A DNA stretch of 37,132 nt from Prevotellaceae bacterium (GCA_020636675.1 JACJXK010000024.1:1-37132), one strand, 5' to 3'. Shown: positions 16,168 through 25,117, counted from the first letter of the stretch. The notes: a model not told the origin generated them from the sequence alone. Translations and numbers: made by a program.

Positions 16168-16575
16168 ATGTTGTCTTTCTTCTTGTTGTTTTGTCAGTAT
16201 TCAATGGCACAAACATTTAGTTCAGAAGAAAGAAGAAAAATGGCCGAAAATATTCTTAATTCAGTAATTAACGATGCTATCTTTGATAGTGTTTACAAGC
16301 AGAAGCGAGTTTATTTTTTAGCTAATGAGTTGCTAACAGAAGATTCTCCATTAGTATTGAAGCGAAAGAAATGTAAGGCTCTGATTCTTGGTAGGGATAA
16401 ATTGAAAAAAAATAAACAGTACGTTGTGCTTGGTGATTTTACTTTAAATTGGAATAACCCTACCTCTGTGAGAGTTCAAATCGAAGTGATGCCCGACAGT
16501 AAGATTTTAAATGTTCTTCTTAAAAAAGAAGATGAAAAGTGGATAATAAAGAACCATGTGATTTTTGAAGATTAA
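16168..16575 (+). CDS. putative secreted protein fused to Rhs scrap
   Basis: From the ATG at 16168 this gives about 135 residues with a signal peptide (MLSFFLLFCQYSMAQ) and probable cleavage after SMA. The mature region is charged, with a C-terminal EDEKWIIKNHVIFED that looks like the last strand of a small NTF2-like or immunity fold. The same frame is open upstream through the Rhs fragment from 15967. A 202-residue fusion could therefore be translated, though that would bury the signal sequence. I infer an orphan immunity-type gene whose own promoter and start region were replaced by Rhs sequence. Function is unknown. Confidence 0.5.
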   Translation: MLSFFLLFCQYSMAQTFSSEERRKMAENILNSVINDAIFDSVYKQKRVYFLANELLTEDSPLVLKRKKCKALILGRDKLKKNKQYVVLGDFTLNWNNPTSVRVQIEVMPDSKILNVLLKKEDEKWIIKNHVIFED

Positions 16576-16870
16576 AAATTCTTTGGTTGGCGTGTCGTTG
16601 TCTATAATACTGTCATAAAATCGGATTGCCTGCTATGCTGTAAAAAAGAAGAAATGAGAAGGAAACTGAAAGGGACGAGAAGCAAATTCAGTTCGGAATT
16701 CACGGATAAGGTTTAGATGGTGGCGTTGAGATGCCAAGAGAAAGTGTCGGCTTTGTCGGATAAACACAAGGTATCGGCAGTAATATAGCCACCGCATGGT
16801 CGGCTGATGACTGTACAACACTTTTGAGACGGGAAATTCAAGGATAAAAAAGAGACATATAGACACATAC
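16576..16870. other. intergenic region without recognisable gene
   Basis: No gene-like frame or motif seen. It separates the Rhs debris from the second copy of the interspersed repeat. Confidence 0.4.
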
Positions 16871-17024
16871 TGCCGGAGAAAAGTAGTAAGAGCCGCCCGT
16901 CTGGAGGAGAGAAATGATTGTCGTGTATGGTGCATACCTCCGGAATGCGGTTGCCGATGCCCATTTCCTACTGCAAAGAGATGATGCCTCCTGCATTTTG
17001 TCAAAATCGACACAAGTTGTTTTT
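16871..17024 (-). repeat. interspersed repeat, copy 2 (inverted)
   Basis: Reverse-complement copy of 5630-5784. Sequence agreement is best in the central 100 bases. The match ends at TTTTCTCCGGCA, inside what is a full hairpin in copy 1. The pair is inverted and lies 11.2 kb apart. Confidence 0.8.
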
Positions 17025-17117
17025 TGTAGTTATTGATCAGGAAAGATGAGGGGTAGCCCAATCGGGTGATTCCTATTTTGGCGTATCTGCCATGATTTTG
17101 CTTTCGAACACAAAAAG

Positions 17118-17156
17118 GGAAAGCCGGTTTATCTGGCTCAGATAGACCGGCTTTCC
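17118..17156 (-). terminator. terminator downstream of der
   Basis: A 17-base stem with one G-U pair (17118-17134 with 17140-17156) around a five-base loop. On the minus strand it is followed by CCTTTTTG. It lies about 30 bases past the der stop. Confidence 0.8.
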
Positions 17157-17160
17157 TTAT

Positions 17161-17185
17161 GGAAGAGGGCCCGATGCCCTTTTCC
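17161..17185 (-). terminator. second hairpin immediately after der stop
   Basis: A 10-base stem with one imperfect pair (17161-17170 with 17176-17185) directly follows the der TAA. Together with the next hairpin it forms a tandem terminator. Confidence 0.5.
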
Positions 17186-17186
17186 C

Positions 17187-18500
17187 TTATTTCTGCCTAA
17201 TGAATATATTGATCGGTGTGCCGGCAAAATCCCATTCATCCCTCAGCTTGTTTTCCAAAAACCTCTTGTACGGGTCTTTTACGTACTGGGGTAAGTTCGC
17301 ATAGAATATGAAGGAAGGGATGGCCGTCTCCGGAATCTGCATGACATATTTTATCTTGATGTATTTTCCTTTGATGGAAGGTGGCGGATAATTCTCTATT
17401 AGAGGCAAGAAGAACTCGTTCAACTTGCTTGTCTGGATTCTCTTCACCTTGTTTTTGTATACCTCCATGGCGGTCTCTATGACCTTGAATATTCGTTGTT
17501 TTGTGGTGGCCGAAGTGAAGATGATAGGGAAGTCGCAGAATGGAGCCATGCGTTCGCGGATGGCTTTTTCCATGGTCAACGTCGACTTTGCGTCTTTTTC
17601 GGTAATCAAATCCCATTTGTTGACGCAGACAACAAGACCCTTCCTGTTTTTCTGTATCAGCTGGAATATGTTCATGTCCTGAGCCTCTATACCTCTGGTG
17701 GCGTCAATCATAAGGACACAGACATCCGCATCTTCGATGGCGCGAATGGAGCGAATGACGGAGTAGTATTCCAAGTCTTCCGTCACTTTTCCTTTCTTTC
17801 GGATTCCGGCAGTGTCTACTAGGTAGAAGTCGTATCCGAATTTGGTATATCGGGTATGGATGCTGTCGCGGGTGGTTCCTGCTATGTCGGTGACGATGTA
17901 TCGGTCTTCGCCCATGAATGCGTTCACGATGGAAGATTTGCCGGCATTCGGTCTTCCTACCACTGCAAACCTCGGAAGTGTGTCTTCCAGCTCTTCTTCT
18001 GTCTTTTTCGGAAGTTTCTCCAAAACGATGTCGAGAAGGTCTCCCGATCCTGATCCGTTGATGGCCGACACGCAGAATGGATCGCCCAGTCCTAATTTGT
18101 AGAATTCGGCGGAGCCGTATTGCAGTTCGTAATTGTCCACCTTGTTGCATATCAGGACAACCGGTTTGTTGCTTTTCCTTAGTAGACGGGCTACTTGTAG
18201 GTCAAGGTCAGTCACTCCGTTCTGTACGTCCACGAGAAACATGATCACGTCGCATTCGTCTACCGCAATCTGTACCTGTTTGCGTATCTCCTCTTCGAAG
18301 ACATCGTCCGAGTTGACAACCCAACCTCCGGTGTCGACAATGGAGAACTCGACGCCGTTCCACAATACTTTTCCGTATTGGCGGTCTCGGGTAGTGCCGG
18401 CCTCGTCGTTAACGATGGCTCTTCTTGTCTGTGTGAGTCTGTTGAACAGGGTTGACTTGCCCACGTTGGGTCTTCCTACTATTGCTACTAAATTGCTCAT
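17187..18500 (-). CDS. der: ribosome-associated GTPase Der (EngA)
   Basis: Der is an essential double-GTPase needed for 50S ribosomal subunit assembly. The 437-residue protein shows two complete G domains. The first has GRPNVGKS (9-16), DTGG (56-59) and NKVD (119-122). The second has GRPNAGKS (182-189), DTAG and NKWD. A C-terminal KH-like domain of about 110 residues follows (NYPPPSIKGKYIKIKYV). Length is typical. It starts 20 bases after era on the same strand, so the two are probably one operon with tandem terminators downstream. Confidence 0.97.
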   Translation of the reverse strand: MSNLVAIVGRPNVGKSTLFNRLTQTRRAIVNDEAGTTRDRQYGKVLWNGVEFSIVDTGGWVVNSDDVFEEEIRKQVQIAVDECDVIMFLVDVQNGVTDLDLQVARLLRKSNKPVVLICNKVDNYELQYGSAEFYKLGLGDPFCVSAINGSGSGDLLDIVLEKLPKKTEEELEDTLPRFAVVGRPNAGKSSIVNAFMGEDRYIVTDIAGTTRDSIHTRYTKFGYDFYLVDTAGIRKKGKVTEDLEYYSVIRSIRAIEDADVCVLMIDATRGIEAQDMNIFQLIQKNRKGLVVCVNKWDLITEKDAKSTLTMEKAIRERMAPFCDFPIIFTSATTKQRIFKVIETAMEVYKNKVKRIQTSKLNEFFLPLIENYPPPSIKGKYIKIKYVMQIPETAIPSFIFYANLPQYVKDPYKRFLENKLRDEWDFAGTPINIFIRQK

Positions 18501-18520
18501 TTCTTTGTTCTTTTTTTTCG

Positions 18521-19402
18521 TTAATCAAGCTGGTAGCCGAAGGCTTTTAGCTTGTTGTCTTTGCTTCTCCAGTCTTTTTCAACTTTGACATATAGCTCCA
18601 GAAACACTTTTTTGTCGAAGAATGCCTCTATGTCTTTTCTTGCTTCTGTGCCTATCTTCTTCAGCATCCTGCCTTGTTGGCCTATGATGATGCCCTTTTG
18701 GGAGTCTCTTTCCACGTAGATGATGGCGTTGATGCGGATGAGTTTTTCGTCTTCCTTGAATTGCTCAACTGCAACCTCTACCGAGTACGGAATCTCCTTG
18801 TCGTAGCTGGTCAGGATCTTCTCCCTGATTATCTCTGTCACGAAGAAGCGTGCGGGTTTGTCCGTCAGCGCGTCTTTGTCGAAGAATGGGGGAGAGTCGG
18901 GGAGAAGCTCTTTGATCCTTTTGAGAAGGTAGTCCAGATTGAAGTTGTTGAGGGCTGAAACCGGAATGATTTCTGCTTTTGGCAGAAGTTTGCCCCATTT
19001 TTCGACCATAGCTCCCAGCTTTTCTTGGTCGCTTAGGTCTATTTTGTTGATAACCACAATGACGGGCGCATTGTTCTTCTGAACTTTTTCGATGAAGTCA
19101 TGGTTCTTGTCTCCGTTTTCGACGACGTCGGTTACATATAGTATGATGTCGGCGTCCGTTAGTGCACTGTTGGAGAAGTTGAGCATTGATTCCTGTAGTT
19201 TGTAGTTGGGTTTCAATACTCCCGGTGTGTCGGAATATACGATTTGAAAATCCTCCCCGTTCACGATTCCCATTATACGGTGTCGGGTTGTTTGGGCCTT
19301 GGAAGTGATGATGGATATCTTTTCGCCGACAAGGGTGTTCATTAATGTGGATTTTCCCACATTTGGATTTCCTACGATGTTTACAAATCCGGATTTGTGC
19401 AT
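18521..19402 (-). CDS. era: GTPase Era
   Basis: Era binds 16S rRNA near its 3' end and guides 30S subunit maturation. The 293-residue protein has the G domain motifs GNPNVGKS (11-18), TTRHR (38-42), DTPG (58-61) and NKID (119-122). The C-terminal KH domain carries GIIIGQQGRMLKKIG. Length is normal. It is the first gene of an era-der pair. The leader from the predicted -7 box at 19573 is about 165 bases. Confidence 0.97.
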   Translation of the reverse strand: MHKSGFVNIVGNPNVGKSTLMNTLVGEKISIITSKAQTTRHRIMGIVNGEDFQIVYSDTPGVLKPNYKLQESMLNFSNSALTDADIILYVTDVVENGDKNHDFIEKVQKNNAPVIVVINKIDLSDQEKLGAMVEKWGKLLPKAEIIPVSALNNFNLDYLLKRIKELLPDSPPFFDKDALTDKPARFFVTEIIREKILTSYDKEIPYSVEVAVEQFKEDEKLIRINAIIYVERDSQKGIIIGQQGRMLKKIGTEARKDIEAFFDKKVFLELYVKVEKDWRSKDNKLKAFGYQLD

Positions 19403-19572
19403 ATAAATAATATGAGTTATCTTTTTTATTTTAGAAAAAGAGAAAGATTGCCGGAATGTGATGTCTTGTTCTCATTCTCGATGCTTCTGTCCCATTGTTT
19501 CTTATCGTATAAGGGGAGGCTCAAAGCATGGATTTTGCGCATCCTGTGTTTATACAATATTCTTAATCTCTG

Positions 19573-19580
19573 CAAAGTTA
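19573..19580 (-). promoter_or_regulatory. -7 box upstream of era
   Basis: The minus strand reads TAACTTTG, a full TAnnTTTG match. It lies in the only gap between tatD and era and is therefore the best promoter candidate for the era-der pair. No matching -33 element was found. Confidence 0.45.
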
Positions 19581-19661
19581 GCGTTTTAATTGGGATTAGA
19601 GAAATAAAAATCCAAAGGCTTTGATTTTTTGTTGTTTGATTTTTGATGGAAGGGATGGAAA

Positions 19662-20285
19662 TTATGGGAAAATGGTTCGAAAATTACTTTCAATCTGGGT
19701 TTCTAGCTCGGAAGCGGAACATTTCCTTATTTTGGCAGCGCGGATGTATATCTCCTTTATATCGGCGTCTTCGTCATTGTCTGTTTCGAAAAACAGTCTG
19801 TTTGCGGGTGTTTGAAGAAGGCTTTCTTCGTTCATCCTATTTCCGAACGATATGTAGAAACCGGCGCGGCATAGCTCGTCCATCAGTTGTGGCTTCCCTC
19901 TGAATCCGTGTATGATGGCAGGTGTCGTCATCATCTCTTTGTGGCGCAGCAGTTCGTTGTATGCTTTCACGCAGTGTATGATGATGGGCTTTTGCAGTAG
20001 GTTGGCCATCTTTATCTGTGTCTCGAAGACTGGTTCTTGAAATTCGTAGCCGTTTTCGGACAGTTTGTCCAAACCTATCTCGCCCACGGCGGCGACTCTC
20101 TCTTGCTGTAGTATGCGGCAGATGTTGGCCAGCCTTGCGGGAACAAGGCTGTCTACATCCCAAGGATGCACGCCCACGGAAAACAGACCTTCTTCAGGGA
20201 TGGCCTGTTCGCCGGAAGGAAGGTTGACGACACACATGACGTCGTTCCTTTCGTCTGCATGGTGGGTATGTATGTTGACGTACAT
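19662..20285 (-). CDS. TatD-family metal-dependent hydrolase
   Basis: TatD proteins are TIM-barrel metal-dependent DNases or hydrolases. This is a short member (207 residues; many are about 260) common in Bacteroidales. Metal ligands are visible: HTH at 6-8, a glutamate in VAAVGEIGLD, histidines in KPIIIHCVKAY and AIIHGFRG, and an aspartate in LFFETDNDED. SVGVHPWD is the family hallmark. The ATG follows the stop of the upstream dipeptidase gene by one base, so the two are translationally coupled. Confidence 0.88.
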   Translation of the reverse strand: MYVNIHTHHADERNDVMCVVNLPSGEQAIPEEGLFSVGVHPWDVDSLVPARLANICRILQQERVAAVGEIGLDKLSENGYEFQEPVFETQIKMANLLQKPIIIHCVKAYNELLRHKEMMTTPAIIHGFRGKPQLMDELCRAGFYISFGNRMNEESLLQTPANRLFFETDNDEDADIKEIYIRAAKIRKCSASELETQIESNFRTIFP

Positions 20286-20286
20286 C

Positions 20287-21939
20287 TTATTCTCCCGTTC
20301 CTTCCGGAACCTTGTATTTGTCGCCGGTGGCTTCGATGATGTCCTTATAATATTTGTCGGAGTATCCGGGTTTCACGATGCCGTCAGGCACACCCCATCC
20401 ATTGTCGATGAACTTGCGGTTGCGTTCTCTTTTGATGTTTCCGTCGGCATACTTTATCATTAGAAATTCGCCGAGTTCTTTCCATTGGTCCATCATGATT
20501 AGGGCTTGGTTTTCCGAATATTCGGTCAGGAAGCGGCAGGCTACCTCCGGTGATTTGGTGTATAGCGATTTTGCGGCGATCTCTACTACTTCGAGATTGT
20601 CTTCCAGCTTGGTCTCTATGTCCAATTGTACTTTCTTGATGTCCTTCTCCACGTATTCGTATTTGGAATAGGCCATGCCTGAAACCCAGTTGAAAACCCA
20701 ATAGGCGGATGTCCATGAAAATTTGAGCAGGCTTCCGTTGCCGGCCCTGAAACATTCGGGAACGGATGTCGTGCTGCAATAGATCGGAATGTATACGGTG
20801 AAAGATGCGTCGTCTACTCCAAACCAAAGCACGCCTCCAACCATGTCGGGCAGCCAGCTTCGCATTTGGGCTACGAAGGAGAATGCGTTTTGTGGCCCGG
20901 CGATAGGGTTCTCGTTGAAATATTCCACTCCGTCCACGTTCCAGTATCTGGGAGCAAAGCGATATTGTGCGCCGAACGGTTCGGCCCCCGGGTCTTTGTC
21001 CAGCGCAAGCGGAGTGCCTTCGAATTTGTCTCTCATCAGGTTCTTCAATTCCAAAAGGGTGATTTTCTTGGATGGTTTCACCCAAAGTGGCATCTTCTCT
21101 TCCGACTTGCCGAGTATGTAGTCGATGTATTTCTCCATGTTGGAGTCTATCCTTCTGAATACGCTCCATACTCTGGCGTCGCAGAATCTGCGGGCGATGA
21201 ACGACATGGGGTCATAGGCGTCGGAGAAGCTGAACTCTTTGTTCTTCCCGTTGTAGTATCCCTTCTCTTTTGCGAAGGAGATGACGTCTTTCGAAAAGCG
21301 GCAGTTGTTGCGGTCGTTTAGCGGGAATGTGGTGATTCTGGAATGGTTGGCGTGTACGCTGATGCAGTCGTCGGGCACCTTCATCGCTACCCAAACGGCA
21401 CCTTTGATGTCGGGTCCTTTGCCTATCATCTCCATAATCCATATCTCGTTGGGGTCTGCAATGGAAAATGTCTCGCCTGCGCTGCAATATCCGTAGGTGG
21501 AGACTAGGTCTGTCATCACTTCGATTGCCTCTTTTGCCGTTTTTGAACGTTGAAGGGTGATGTATATCAGATTTCCGTAGTCCAGGATGCCCGTGGTGTC
21601 TATCAGTTCGCTTCTGCCTCCGAATGTTGATTCGGTGATGGAGACCTGATGCTCGTTGATGTTGCCTAATACGGCGTATGTGTTGGATACTTGCTTGATC
21701 TTGCCTTGGTATTTATGGGTGTCCCATCCATATATGTCTGTCATTGTATATTTGGGATATTCGCTGGCGGGGTAGTGGATCAGTTCTCCATATAGGGCAT
21801 AAGAGTCTGCCGAGTAGGTGCAGAACGTCGATCCGTCTTCGGAAGCGTTTTTGCCCACAAGTATGTTTGTTCCTGCGTTGGCGATACCTGCCGTTAGTAA
21901 AGTGGTGGCTATTGCTGCCAGAATATTTCCTCTTCTCAT
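20287..21939 (-). CDS. C69-family dipeptidase-like protein lacking the nucleophile cysteine
   Basis: The 550-residue protein matches the C69 (formerly U34) dipeptidase family, Ntn hydrolases that cleave small peptides. It has a signal peptide (1-22, ending GIANA). Family landmarks are present: NILVGKNASEDGS, YADS-like YSADSYALYGEL, ITESTFGGR, FSIADPNEIWIMEM, and FGVDDAS. In this family the mature protein normally begins with the catalytic cysteine (CTxxxVGxxAS). Here that position is glycine 23 (codon GGA, reading NAGTNILVG). Either the gene encodes an inactive relative or another residue takes the role. It is the first gene of a coupled pair with tatD, and 79 bases downstream of the M23 peptidase gene. 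Confidence 0.85.
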   Translation of the reverse strand: MRRGNILAAIATTLLTAGIANAGTNILVGKNASEDGSTFCTYSADSYALYGELIHYPASEYPKYTMTDIYGWDTHKYQGKIKQVSNTYAVLGNINEHQVSITESTFGGRSELIDTTGILDYGNLIYITLQRSKTAKEAIEVMTDLVSTYGYCSAGETFSIADPNEIWIMEMIGKGPDIKGAVWVAMKVPDDCISVHANHSRITTFPLNDRNNCRFSKDVISFAKEKGYYNGKNKEFSFSDAYDPMSFIARRFCDARVWSVFRRIDSNMEKYIDYILGKSEEKMPLWVKPSKKITLLELKNLMRDKFEGTPLALDKDPGAEPFGAQYRFAPRYWNVDGVEYFNENPIAGPQNAFSFVAQMRSWLPDMVGGVLWFGVDDASFTVYIPIYCSTTSVPECFRAGNGSLLKFSWTSAYWVFNWVSGMAYSKYEYVEKDIKKVQLDIETKLEDNLEVVEIAAKSLYTKSPEVACRFLTEYSENQALIMMDQWKELGEFLMIKYADGNIKRERNRKFIDNGWGVPDGIVKPGYSDKYYKDIIEATGDKYKVPEGTGE

Positions 21940-22018
21940 TATGATGATTTTTTTTCTTGATAAATGGGAACTTTCAGTATAATCTAATCAGTTTAAAATG
22001 TCTTTCTCCGAAGAATTA

Positions 22019-23722
22019 TTACCAATAAATGTTCTTCTCGTAAGAGGAAGAGTTGCCGCAGAAATCGGTGACGACAAGTTTGAACTTGTGGTTCTGGTTC
22101 TGCTTTACCCGTTTAGGGTCCATACGGTATCTGATGGTTCTTGTCTTCGCGTCGTGCTCGAACAATACCCATTCGTCGTCAATGTATCCGTCGTATCTTG
22201 CTATGCCGGAAAGGCCGTCGGCTATTTTGAACACTAGCACGGGATAGCTCTTGAGCCCCTTCGTGTGTACGGGTGTGATGATGGGTTTCGTGTTGTCTAC
22301 GGCTACGGCAAACTTGCCGAACGTGTTTGTTTTGCCAACGAGGAATCCGTCTACGTATTTGCCGCCGGCAGAGCCTCCTATCAGATTGTTTTTGCTCAGT
22401 TTGGCAATGAACAGCTTCTTTTTGTCCTTAATCGAGCTGTCTCTCTCCACCTTTAGTGAAATGTCGCAAAAAGAGTGCAGCGGCATGTCGTATTCTCCGA
22501 TTTGGAAGATGGAAGAGTAGTATTTTGTGGTCGGAATCTCTTCGTAGTTGGGTTCGAAATCCGCATATGTGGCGTTGGCGGGGAAGTACATGAGAAAATT
22601 CTTCTTGTCGAAGAAATGGCACTCTCCGGCTGCTAAAAAGTTGTTGCAGTCGTGCTCCACTGGTTTTATTTCTGCTTTTACTCCGTGAATGGTGAACGAG
22701 ATGGAGTCTGAATGGCCAAAGTCGTCGATGACCACATACTTCACTTGATAGTCACGTTCTTCGTTGATGTTGACTTTCCCCTCGTTGTATGCTTCTCCGT
22801 ATATGTTGAGCGGATTGTTCTGGTCTCTGAAAGACTTCATGAAGAACTCTCTGTTCTTGGCGTATTGCTGGTAGTCTATCAGACTGTTGAGGGCCCTACA
22901 GTCGGAGAACTTGATGTTGTCTATATATATGTCGGATATGAGTTTGTTGTCCACGTATAGTTTTAATGCCCTAGGCGTGTGAGTGAACCCGGTTCCTGTC
23001 ATGTAGTCGTTGGCCTTGACAGAGAATCCTATCTCTCCCCATGCGTTGATGTTGGTCCCGTTTTGTAGTGTCTTGACTTTTTTCTTTGTCATGAAGGTGT
23101 TGATACGCATCTCTGATTGGTTGTTGATCAGTCCGCCGTTGAGGCCATAAAGTTTGACTCCTAATATTTTCGGGTTCTTATTGTCTTGAATCTTGAAATA
23201 TTTGTTGAGCTTTAGTGGGTTCTGCAGCGAGTTGTCATCTGTTCTCCTTACCTCGAAGTGAAGGTGAGGGCCGCCGGACGAACCTGTGTTTCCTGAGATG
23301 GCAAACTGTTCTCCTTTCGCCACCGGATATTCGGTTGGACTTAACAGAATGTCTATTTCGTAGCTCCTCTTTTCGTATTGTTTGGCTTTTATGATGGAGT
23401 CCAGCTTTGGTACAAATCCGTTGAGGTGTGCGTAGAGCGTGGTGTATCCGTTAGGGTGTGTCACGTAGGCCAGTTTGCCGTAGCTCCTTGCCGATATGGT
23501 GATTCTGGACACGTAGCCGTCGCCGATGGCGTATATCGGCTTGTTTTCTGCACCTCCCGTCCTGAAATCAAGACCTCCGTGAAAATGGTTGCGTCGGAGT
23601 TCCGCGAAACTTCCGCTGAGAGTAGTGACCGGATTTACAGGAGGTACGACCTCCCAATTCTGTAATTGAGCTTGCGTGGTTAGCGAAGATAGTAAAGCAA
23701 GTGATAATATGATTTTGCGCAT
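22019..23722 (-). CDS. M23-family metallopeptidase (exported)
   Basis: A 567-residue exported protein with an N-terminal signal peptide (about 1-18, ending TTQAQ). Its LytM/M23 domain lies at about 40-165. Zinc ligands are seen as HGGLD (H48, D52) and HLH (H153, H155), with the accessory histidine in LYAHL (H99). These enzymes cut peptidoglycan cross-links or neighbouring peptide bonds. About 400 further residues have no obvious catalytic motif and look beta-rich, with Ig-like spacing. That long tail is common in Bacteroidales M23 proteins. It probably leads a minus-strand run with the C69 and TatD genes. Confidence 0.92.
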   Translation of the reverse strand: MRKIILSLALLSSLTTQAQLQNWEVVPPVNPVTTLSGSFAELRRNHFHGGLDFRTGGAENKPIYAIGDGYVSRITISARSYGKLAYVTHPNGYTTLYAHLNGFVPKLDSIIKAKQYEKRSYEIDILLSPTEYPVAKGEQFAISGNTGSSGGPHLHFEVRRTDDNSLQNPLKLNKYFKIQDNKNPKILGVKLYGLNGGLINNQSEMRINTFMTKKKVKTLQNGTNINAWGEIGFSVKANDYMTGTGFTHTPRALKLYVDNKLISDIYIDNIKFSDCRALNSLIDYQQYAKNREFFMKSFRDQNNPLNIYGEAYNEGKVNINEERDYQVKYVVIDDFGHSDSISFTIHGVKAEIKPVEHDCNNFLAAGECHFFDKKNFLMYFPANATYADFEPNYEEIPTTKYYSSIFQIGEYDMPLHSFCDISLKVERDSSIKDKKKLFIAKLSKNNLIGGSAGGKYVDGFLVGKTNTFGKFAVAVDNTKPIITPVHTKGLKSYPVLVFKIADGLSGIARYDGYIDDEWVLFEHDAKTRTIRYRMDPKRVKQNQNHKFKLVVTDFCGNSSSYEKNIYW

Positions 23723-23902
23723 TTTAGTATCTCATTATGAATTAGAATGGCATTGAGACCGATTGGTTTCAAACCAGCATCAAAATTATAAAAAATGACA
23801 ATGACATTTTCTTAAACTATGTGTATATATTAAAATAATCTTCTTTTTTGTATTTGTTAAGTTTTATTTTCAGATAAAAATATGATTTTGATAGTTTATT
23901 TA

Positions 23903-23910
23903 TAATTTTG
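23903..23910 (+). promoter_or_regulatory. -7 box for DUF1573 gene
   Basis: TAATTTTG fits TAnnTTTG and lies about 95 bases before the ATG at 24007, in an AT-rich leader. The -33 element is unclear. Confidence 0.5.
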
Positions 23911-24006
23911 CAATCCGAATAAAGAAAATAGATCCTCAGAAGAGGAGTCTGTTTTTCCGATAAGTGGAAAAAACAAGAATTAAAAATATAAAATAAAAGA
24001 GAAGTC

Positions 24007-25089
24007 ATGAAAAAGTTGTTATTATTAGTCGTTGCAGCCATAGCTTATGCTGTTGCTGCCGTAGCACAAGGTGCGCCTGAGATATCTTTTGAAAAGTTGG
24101 TGCATGATTTTGGTACATTCCCCGAAGAATCGGGAAAAGTGTCTTGTACATTTGAATTCAAGAATACGGGATCCAGTGATTTGGTATTGCAGAAGGTGAA
24201 GGCCTCTTGCGGATGTACGACTCCGGAATGGACAAAAACACCGATCAAACCGGGAGAAAAGGGTACGGTTACCGCAACCTATAATGCTAACGGTCGTCCG
24301 GGTGCATTTACCAAGACAATCACCGTTACCACTAATGCAGGTGATAAGAGGTTGACAATAAAGGGTGAGGTTATCCCGAAGGCCGCTAAAGTGGAGGATC
24401 AGTATCCTGTCGACATGAACGGTTTGAGAATCAAGAAACAACATGTATATTTGAACAACATCAAGTATCCTGCCAGCTCAAGAACGGAGCGTATCGCAGT
24501 AGTAAACAATACGAAAGGCGAAATCGCACTTTCTTTCAAAAATGTACCTAGCTATATGACGGTTAAGGCTACTCCTGAGAAATTGAAGGCAGGCGAGAAA
24601 GGTACTATTGATGTTACCATTGAATCTAAAAACTCTAACGAGTGGGGTTCTTTCACTAAAGATTTTTATGTTGTAGTGAACAACAAAGTGGTAGAGGAAA
24701 AATCTTATATGATTTCCGTTCACGGAAATATCATAGAGGATTTCTCTTCAATGACTCCGGAAGAGAAGGCTCAAGCTCCGGTTTTGAGCGTGGCTAATAC
24801 CATCAGTTTAGGAACATTGAAGATGGACACAAAGAAGAACTTGAAATTCTCCGTTACAAATACGGGAAAGAAAGATCTTTTTATTCATAAAGCATCTTCA
24901 GATTCAAAGGCTATTGAATTGGAGGCACCTTCTAAAGCGATTAAGGCAGGTAAGAAGGGTGATGTCAAATTCTCTATCGATACGAAAGGTTTGGTTCCAG
25001 GAAAGTTCAGCTACCGTGTTACTTTGGTGACTAACGATCCTAGCAATAGCGTTAAGACAATTGAATTGATTGGTGAGATAAAGAAGTAA
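24007..25089 (+). CDS. exported DUF1573 protein with repeated Ig-like domains
   Basis: A 360-residue protein with a signal peptide (1-20, AVAAVA) and no further membrane segment. Residues about 26-118 form a DUF1573 domain of the ASH/Ig-like type (FEFKNTGSSDLVL, then KASCGCTTPEW). The SCGC pair is at C68 and C70. The middle (about 140-240) and C-terminal (about 260-358) parts have the same beta-sandwich rhythm but no cysteine pair (VTNTGKKDLFIHKASSDSK). Function of DUF1573 is not established. It has its own promoter and a strong terminator. Codon usage looks optimised, hinting at high expression. A second, single-domain DUF1573 gene lies 3 kb away. Confidence 0.85.
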   Translation: MKKLLLLVVAAIAYAVAAVAQGAPEISFEKLVHDFGTFPEESGKVSCTFEFKNTGSSDLVLQKVKASCGCTTPEWTKTPIKPGEKGTVTATYNANGRPGAFTKTITVTTNAGDKRLTIKGEVIPKAAKVEDQYPVDMNGLRIKKQHVYLNNIKYPASSRTERIAVVNNTKGEIALSFKNVPSYMTVKATPEKLKAGEKGTIDVTIESKNSNEWGSFTKDFYVVVNNKVVEEKSYMISVHGNIIEDFSSMTPEEKAQAPVLSVANTISLGTLKMDTKKNLKFSVTNTGKKDLFIHKASSDSKAIELEAPSKAIKAGKKGDVKFSIDTKGLVPGKFSYRVTLVTNDPSNSVKTIELIGEIKK

Positions 25090-25117
25090 TCATACTGTTG
25101 TCTTAAAAATACGGAAG

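Noticed and set aside
11941..17024. tRNA-Glu as attachment site of an integrated island covering the Rhs patch
   Set aside because: I found no integrase gene and no repeat of the tRNA 3' end on the far side of the patch. The region looks like recombination debris, not an integrated element.
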